Of a stretch of 38,531 bases of DNA, positions 35,413 to 38,531 are shown one piece after another (positions within the stretch are counted from its first letter, which is position 1; each line of letters begins with the position of its first letter). The notes beneath the pieces are model-generated. The model did not search any database. It saw nothing but the letters and a program-made list of their open reading frames with translations, and was not told the DNA's origin. The position numbers were made by a program, and so were the translations under genes. The stretch is from Methanobacteriaceae archaeon (lineage in GTDB: Archaea > Methanobacteriota > Methanobacteria > Methanobacteriales > Methanobacteriaceae), in NCBI GenBank assembly GCA_020854915.1, contig JAHKLT010000048.1, positions 1 through 38,531 on the forward strand, given 5' to 3'.

Positions 35413-35774
35413 TTTTTTTGATTTATATTATGAAAATTAATTAAATTTAAAAATAAAAAGGTGTCATGGAGGGAGGTTTAAACTCCCAATTGAAATTGGT
35501 AAAAAGGAAAACTAAAAACATAAAAGAATGTATTATTATAAGGAGGGAAAATCCATCAAATATATATTCTTTTTTTTATTAAAAAAAATTATTTTTATCT
35601 ATATTCTTTTTTTTATTATAATATTTTTTTCCATGACATTTACGAAAAAGATTGTGAAGATAAAAAGAAAATATTTTATTTTATAAGATTATTTATAATA
35701 AAACTGGATAATATTTTATTTTTTTTTGGATGATAAATTAGGCGAAGTAAAAGCATATTAAAAATGCAACATAG
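35413..35774. other. Non-coding structured region between early genes and the lysis/packaging genes
   Basis: No gene is found. TGTCATGGA (35462-35470) pairs with TCCATGACA (35630-35638), enclosing about 160 nt. Just inside lie two adjacent small hairpins, GGGAG...CTCCC (35471-35487) and CCAAT...ATTGG (35486-35499). Two copies of TATATTCTTTTTTTTATTA-like sequence follow (about 35563 and 35601). It could be a structured RNA, the late promoter region or a DNA packaging site near the terminase genes. Confidence 0.5.
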
Positions 35775-35957
35775 TTATTCGTTAAACAGAAGAGACAAGT
35801 TATTAAATTTTTCAAGTACCAAACCACAGTTAATACAATATTTTTCATCGTGGATATGGTCATATAATAGTCGTGTTTCACGTTCACATTCAGGACATTT
35901 CCAATCATGTTGTAGTGTCTTGAATTTAGCAAAATTTGAAACCAATGTTATAAACAA
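35775..35957 (-). CDS. TFIIB-type zinc-ribbon miniprotein
   Basis: This protein of up to 60 residues has KCPECERETRLLYDHIHDEK then YCINCGLVLE, a CxxC(n)CxxC ribbon with the CGLVLE ending of the archaeal transcription factor B N-terminal ribbon. The cyclin-like core of TFB is absent. The start is uncertain: TTG at 35957 has GGAGG too close, while a TTG about 12 nt later gives a spacing of about 13 nt. It may bind RNA polymerase or compete with host TFB, which is inference. Confidence 0.65.
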   Translation of the reverse strand: MFITLVSNFAKFKTLQHDWKCPECERETRLLYDHIHDEKYCINCGLVLEKFNNLSLLFNE

Positions 35958-35995
35958 TCCTCCATCACTGATTAAAATATTATATTTTTTTATAT

Positions 35996-36027
35996 CTTCA
36001 ATAGTAGGAGTGGAAAGTTAGAAAAAA
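35996..36027. repeat. 32-bp direct repeat, copy 2
   Basis: Identical to 29340-29371. It lies in the 158-bp gap between the zinc-ribbon gene and the next gene upstream. Confidence 0.85.
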
Positions 36028-36115
36028 AATAGAATTAATACAATATAATATTTTAAAAAATTTCAAGTATACAAAAATATCTTATAGTTAAAAAAAAAGA
36101 GGAAAAAAAATAATT

Positions 36116-36361
36116 CTAATATAATTTTAATCTGTGTTTTTCTTTATGTATCAATACTAATTCCAATTCAAAATCAGTATTCCTTTTACAACCTAAACTA
36201 CTAGAACCTAAACCTTCATTTTGAACATACATTCTCCTATATTTTCTACTATAAATTGCTTTCTGTTCCATTACCGCATATTTACTACACTCAGGACTGC
36301 AATACATTTGCCTATTATGATTTTTAATAAATTCTTTCCCACACCATTTACAACGACTCAT
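36116..36361 (-). CDS. Small zinc-finger protein
   Basis: This 81-aa protein begins MSRCKWCGKEFIKNHNRQMY, followed by CSPECSKYAV. The CxxC...CxxxC pattern matches small treble-clef fingers common in phages. A basic stretch (YSRKYRRMYV) suggests nucleic-acid binding. GGGTGG lies about 10 nt upstream of the ATG. It starts 30 nt after the preceding zinc-ribbon gene. Function unknown. Confidence 0.7.
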   Translation of the reverse strand: MSRCKWCGKEFIKNHNRQMYCSPECSKYAVMEQKAIYSRKYRRMYVQNEGLGSSSLGCKRNTDFELELVLIHKEKHRLKLY

Positions 36362-36390
36362 AACAACATTCCACCCTCTACAATTAGTAT

Positions 36391-36543
36391 TTATTGAATA
36401 GCTATTTCTTCAAACATTACAGTATCACAATTATTACATTTAAATTTCAAAACTATACCTTCTAAGTTTTCACTTCTTGATGATGTTATTCTTAATAATC
36501 CATGTTTACATCTTGGACAATTCTTAAGATCCTCACCAATCAT
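36391..36543 (-). CDS. 50-aa zinc-ribbon miniprotein
   Basis: The ORF begins MIGEDLKNCPRCKHGLLRIT and has a second pair in FKCNNCDTVMF, forming a CxxC...CxxC ribbon. Its ATG overlaps the stop of the preceding ORF (ATGA at 36540-36543), so it is translationally coupled. The compact ribbon is like those of transcription elongation or RNA polymerase-associated proteins, but no family is assigned. Confidence 0.7.
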   Translation of the reverse strand: MIGEDLKNCPRCKHGLLRITSSRSENLEGIVLKFKCNNCDTVMFEEIAIQ

Positions 36544-36692
36544 TGTTCTTGCCCTTCTTGAAAATTTTGTAAAAACAAGAATACTTTACGAACATCTTTT
36601 TCTTTCACACCTGTTCGTTTTACAACGAATGGTATAACTATTTCTAACTCCATAGGCAACACTTCAGTATTATCATTATTAAAAAAATTCAT
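36540..36692 (-). CDS. 50-aa protein upstream of the zinc ribbon
   Basis: The ORF begins MNFFNNDNTEVLPMELEIVI and continues PFVVKRTGVKEKDVRKVFLF. The TGVKEKDVRKVFLFLQNF part resembles the N-terminal helical hairpin of HU-like or other phage DNA-binding proteins, but the protein is too short for a full domain. The ATG at 36692 lies just 8 nt past the stop of the helix-turn-helix gene (36700) and has AGGAGG about 9 nt upstream. Confidence 0.6.
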   Translation of the reverse strand: MNFFNNDNTEVLPMELEIVIPFVVKRTGVKEKDVRKVFLFLQNFQEGQEQ

Positions 36693-36699
36693 AAAAATA

Positions 36700-37080
36700 T
36701 CATGCCTCCTTATCCCATTTTAATCTAGATAATTCATCTTCAATCTTATACTTTTTACTTAAATCCCAACTGATACTGCGATACAATTCCACTGCTTTCT
36801 GCACATTTGTTTCAGAACAATAACCATAATCACTAAATCTTTTTTTATGAATCATTTTATCAATAATCCATCGTTTATCTTTATCTCTAAAATGATAATT
36901 TTTAGGCTTCTTTTTACAATAATTTTGTGAATGCTTTTTCACTAACCTAACACTAGATTGCACCTGACCAATCGTTAAATCTAATTTTTCTTGAATTTCT
37001 TTGTAAGTAGACCCAGTTTCATATAATTTTTTCACCTGGTCATACCTGTTATTATCACCATTAACTACTTTGAAATTCAT
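36700..37080 (-). CDS. Helix-turn-helix protein, likely regulator
   Basis: This 126-aa basic protein has an N-terminal helix-turn-helix (QVKKLYETGSTYKEIQEKLD then LTIGQVQSSVRLVKKH), like resolvase- or sigma-type HTH. The rest is Lys/Arg/Tyr rich with DKRWIIDKMIHKKRFSDYGY and AVELYRSISWDLSKKY. It overlaps the upstream gene by 4 nt. A regulator of late transcription is a fair guess, and some archaeal viruses use such small HTH proteins. No specific family is recognised. Confidence 0.65.
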   Translation of the reverse strand: MNFKVVNGDNNRYDQVKKLYETGSTYKEIQEKLDLTIGQVQSSVRLVKKHSQNYCKKKPKNYHFRDKDKRWIIDKMIHKKRFSDYGYCSETNVQKAVELYRSISWDLSKKYKIEDELSRLKWDKEA

Positions 37081-37475
37081 ACAAACATACCATCCTCGTC
37101 TTTTTTAGATTTTATAACACCAATTTCCCTTGTACCATCAATATAATAATAACTAATTCTTAGGTTTTCTTTTGTATAATCAATCAATAATTTAGAAATA
37201 TCAATATCATTTGCACCTAAAACCTCATCAGCAAGTAGAACACATAGAGTATTAAAACACATATTTGATTTACTAAAAAATAATTTAAGATTAGGCCATG
37301 ACTGCCTTTTCTGCTTAACACACAATGAAATAACTTGCTCATTTAAATCAGTATTAGATTCTAATACAAATTCTGTATTACTATCGTTTCCTATTATTTT
37401 GAAATAAGTTATTTTATATCCTTTATTTTTTTCTTCTTCTTTTTTCAGAAAATTATAAACATCCACCACATTCAT
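37077..37475 (-). CDS. Unknown provirus protein
   Basis: This 132-aa protein begins MNVVDVYNFLKKEEEKNKGY and is mixed alpha/beta (YKITYFKIIGNDSNTEFVLE; LRISYYYIDGTREIGVIKSK), with no membrane segment. It overlaps both neighbours by 4 nt. No family is recognised. It belongs to the early-type cluster of short coupled genes. Confidence 0.65.
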   Translation of the reverse strand: MNVVDVYNFLKKEEEKNKGYKITYFKIIGNDSNTEFVLESNTDLNEQVISLCVKQKRQSWPNLKLFFSKSNMCFNTLCVLLADEVLGANDIDISKLLIDYTKENLRISYYYIDGTREIGVIKSKKDEDGMFV

Positions 37476-37663
37476 ATTTTCACTCGCGGTAATTCTTCTA
37501 GTTTCCCTCGTGCAAGATCATCATAACTGTATCGTCTATGCACATACTGATCACAAATACTACAACGCAAATCCAAGCACATATACTCATCACCAGATGA
37601 ATGTCCAGCTGGTAATAATGCATGACCGCACTCTGGGCACACACCATACTCACGGAAACTCAT
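37472..37663 (-). CDS. 63-aa zinc-ribbon protein
   Basis: The protein begins MSFREYGVCPECGHALLPAG and has a second half with YMCLDLRCSICDQYVHRRYS. The CPEC and CSIC pairs make a zinc ribbon, with an extra Cys and His nearby. It overlaps both neighbouring genes by 4 nt, so the cluster from 37938 down to 36391 behaves as one tightly coupled operon. Confidence 0.7.
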   Translation of the reverse strand: MSFREYGVCPECGHALLPAGHSSGDEYMCLDLRCSICDQYVHRRYSYDDLARGKLEELPRVKI

Positions 37664-37938
37664 TTTAAATAACTTCCTGGATTTTCATTTAACTCAGCAA
37701 GAACACTATCAACAAAAAAATGTAATAAAATAGGATCATTATCATTATCAACAAAACAATTACCTTCTTCATTATAATCAGTAGACTGTAATAGATTATC
37801 AATAAATACAAAGATCTTTGTTTTATTAAAATCATGTATATTGAAAACTTGTTTCTCAACTTTTTCATATATTCTTGTTCGGTGTTTTTGAAGTATTCCT
37901 CTTTTCTTGATAAAAGGAGTTACAAATTTAAGCTGCAT
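37660..37938 (-). CDS. Unknown provirus protein, first gene of the small-gene operon
   Basis: This 92-aa protein begins MQLKFVTPFIKKRGILQKHR and has an acidic C-terminal half (NCFVDNDNDPILLHFFVDSV). No family is recognised. It is the first minus-strand gene after the divergent KTSC gene, so its promoter should lie in 37939-38022, shared with that gene. Confidence 0.6.
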   Translation of the reverse strand: MQLKFVTPFIKKRGILQKHRTRIYEKVEKQVFNIHDFNKTKIFVFIDNLLQSTDYNEEGNCFVDNDNDPILLHFFVDSVLAELNENPGSYLK

Positions 37939-38022
37939 CTTTTATTCCTCTTTTTTATGAAAATTTAATTAAATTAGTTCCAACAAATCAAATATTCACC
38001 AACAAAAAGGAGGTGAAAATAT

Positions 38023-38235
38023 ATGAAAATGAAACCAGTAAGCTCAAGTAATTTAAATTCTGTAGGATACGAATCAAGTTCTAAAAAATTAAGAATTGAA
38101 TTCCATAGTGGGGGTCTTTATGAATATTCAGGAGTTCCATCATCAACATATGATAGTTTAATGTCTGCAAGCTCCAAAGGTAGTTATTTCCATAATAACA
38201 TTAAAGACAGATACCCTACATCTAAATTAAGATAA
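38023..38235 (+). CDS. KTSC-domain protein
   Basis: This 70-aa protein starts MKMKPVSSSNLNSVGYESSS and goes on to LRIEFHSGGLYEYSGVP, MSASSKGSYFHNNIKDRY. This is the KTSC domain pattern (SSN...GY...L...F..GG.Y.Y..VP...A.S.G.YF...I...Y). KTSC proteins are small, common in phages and mobile elements, and often next to lysyl-tRNA synthetase-like or nucleic-acid genes; their role is not well known. GGAGGTG lies 7 nt before the ATG. It is divergent from the small-gene operon. Confidence 0.85.
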   Translation: MKMKPVSSSNLNSVGYESSSKKLRIEFHSGGLYEYSGVPSSTYDSLMSASSKGSYFHNNIKDRYPTSKLR

Positions 38236-38270
38236 AAAGAATCATTACTACTGATTCTTTTTTATTTTTT
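38234..38270. terminator. Intrinsic terminator between convergent genes
   Basis: AAAAAGAATCA (38234-38244) and TGATTCTTTTT (38252-38262) pair over 11 bp with a 7-nt loop, and more T follows (TTTATTTTTT). It directly follows the KTSC stop. The A-rich left arm makes it T-rich on the other strand too, so it can serve both genes. Confidence 0.75.
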
Positions 38271-38415
38271 TTATTTCATCCCCTAATTCCTTAATTAAAT
38301 TTTTATAATTTAATCTAAAATTTTCTTTATTTCGTTTATTATCAGAAGCATATAAACCATTTAAAAAATTAAATTCATGCTCTGCTTTTTCTAATATTTT
38401 TAGCAAATTATTCAT
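38248..38415 (-). CDS. Small coiled-coil protein
   Basis: The ORF of 55 residues from the ATG at 38415 (MNNLLKILEKAEHEFNFLNG) is helical and charged and ends ELGDEIKKIKKNQ. The frame is open to an ATG at 38430, but GGAGA lies 8 nt before the inner ATG, which favours the shorter form. It converges on the KTSC gene. Function unknown. Confidence 0.5.
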   Translation of the reverse strand: MNNLLKILEKAEHEFNFLNGLYASDNKRNKENFRLNYKNLIKELGDEIKKIKKNQ

Positions 38416-38500
38416 TTTTGATTTCTCCATTCCAATTTTATTATATTTAAAAGTATTGGTTCAAGTGTATTACATTAAATTAAATTAAAAATTATTAATA

Positions 38501-38531
<31 letters not shown>

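Noticed and set aside
35563-35620. Pair of TATATTCTTTTTTTTATTA repeats as a specific element
   Set aside because: Very low complexity in an AT-rich genome; not meaningful by itself, so mentioned only as part of the region.
35764-36021. 85-residue plus-strand ORF over the zinc-ribbon gene
   Set aside because: It runs antisense to the TFIIB-like ribbon, has no family features, and its strand is opposite to the cluster.

Overview
The window is very AT-rich and reads as a methanogenic archaeon of the order Methanobacteriales, probably Methanosphaera or Methanobrevibacter. The reasons are a peptidase C71-type pseudomurein endoisopeptidase with a pseudomurein-binding repeat, host surface proteins built from Ig-like repeats of the 'INGV.Y.R.TD..G.A...INL' type, one of them with a transglutaminase-like domain, and archaeal-style strong GGAGG/GGTG ribosome binding sites. 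The genus is inference.

Left part (1-9.4 kb) is accessory host DNA. It holds the 5' end of a small secreted protein, a secreted Ig-repeat/transglutaminase protein (minus strand), a degenerate insertion sequence with terminal inverted repeats (about 2095-3434) that abuts an IS630-family transposase remnant, itself split by an 88-bp MITE-like insert, a 1133-aa adhesin-like protein, and a two-gene cassette on the plus strand: a TIR-like (MTH538/DUF1863, ThsB-like) protein overlapped by a small membrane protein whose reading frame carries an internal amber codon. A nucleoside 2-deoxyribosyltransferase-like gene on the opposite strand converges on it.

The rest (about 9.4-38 kb) is a nearly complete late region of a siphovirus-like provirus, transcribed right to left. 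From right to left: small early-type genes, several with zinc ribbons or a helix-turn-helix; a non-coding structured stretch; a holin-like and a XhlA-like gene; terminase small and large subunits; portal; a minor head protein fused to an ADP-ribosyltransferase-like domain; an unknown gene; a non-coding gap; an XkdF-like prohead protease fused to an acidic scaffold; a major capsid protein with a C-terminal Ig-like domain; three connector/completion proteins; a major tail protein with a C-terminal Ig-like domain; tail assembly chaperones apparently joined by a +1 (or -2) frameshift on an A6 run; a 1449-aa tape measure protein; two Ig/lectin-like tail proteins; a Dit-like protein; a tail-hub protein; a Cys-rich miniprotein; and the endoisopeptidase. 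No integrase, attachment site or replication genes are visible, so the provirus ends are not defined here.

The most notable pattern is that three separate viral proteins (tape measure, tail hub, free lysin) each end in a Cys-His-Asp transglutaminase-fold peptidase domain, while Ig-like modules resembling those of the host adhesins decorate capsid, tail tube and tail tip. The virus seems built to bind and bore through a pseudomurein wall. NAD-related chemistries (TIR, ADP-ribosyltransferase, deoxyribosyltransferase) also cluster at and around the provirus edge.
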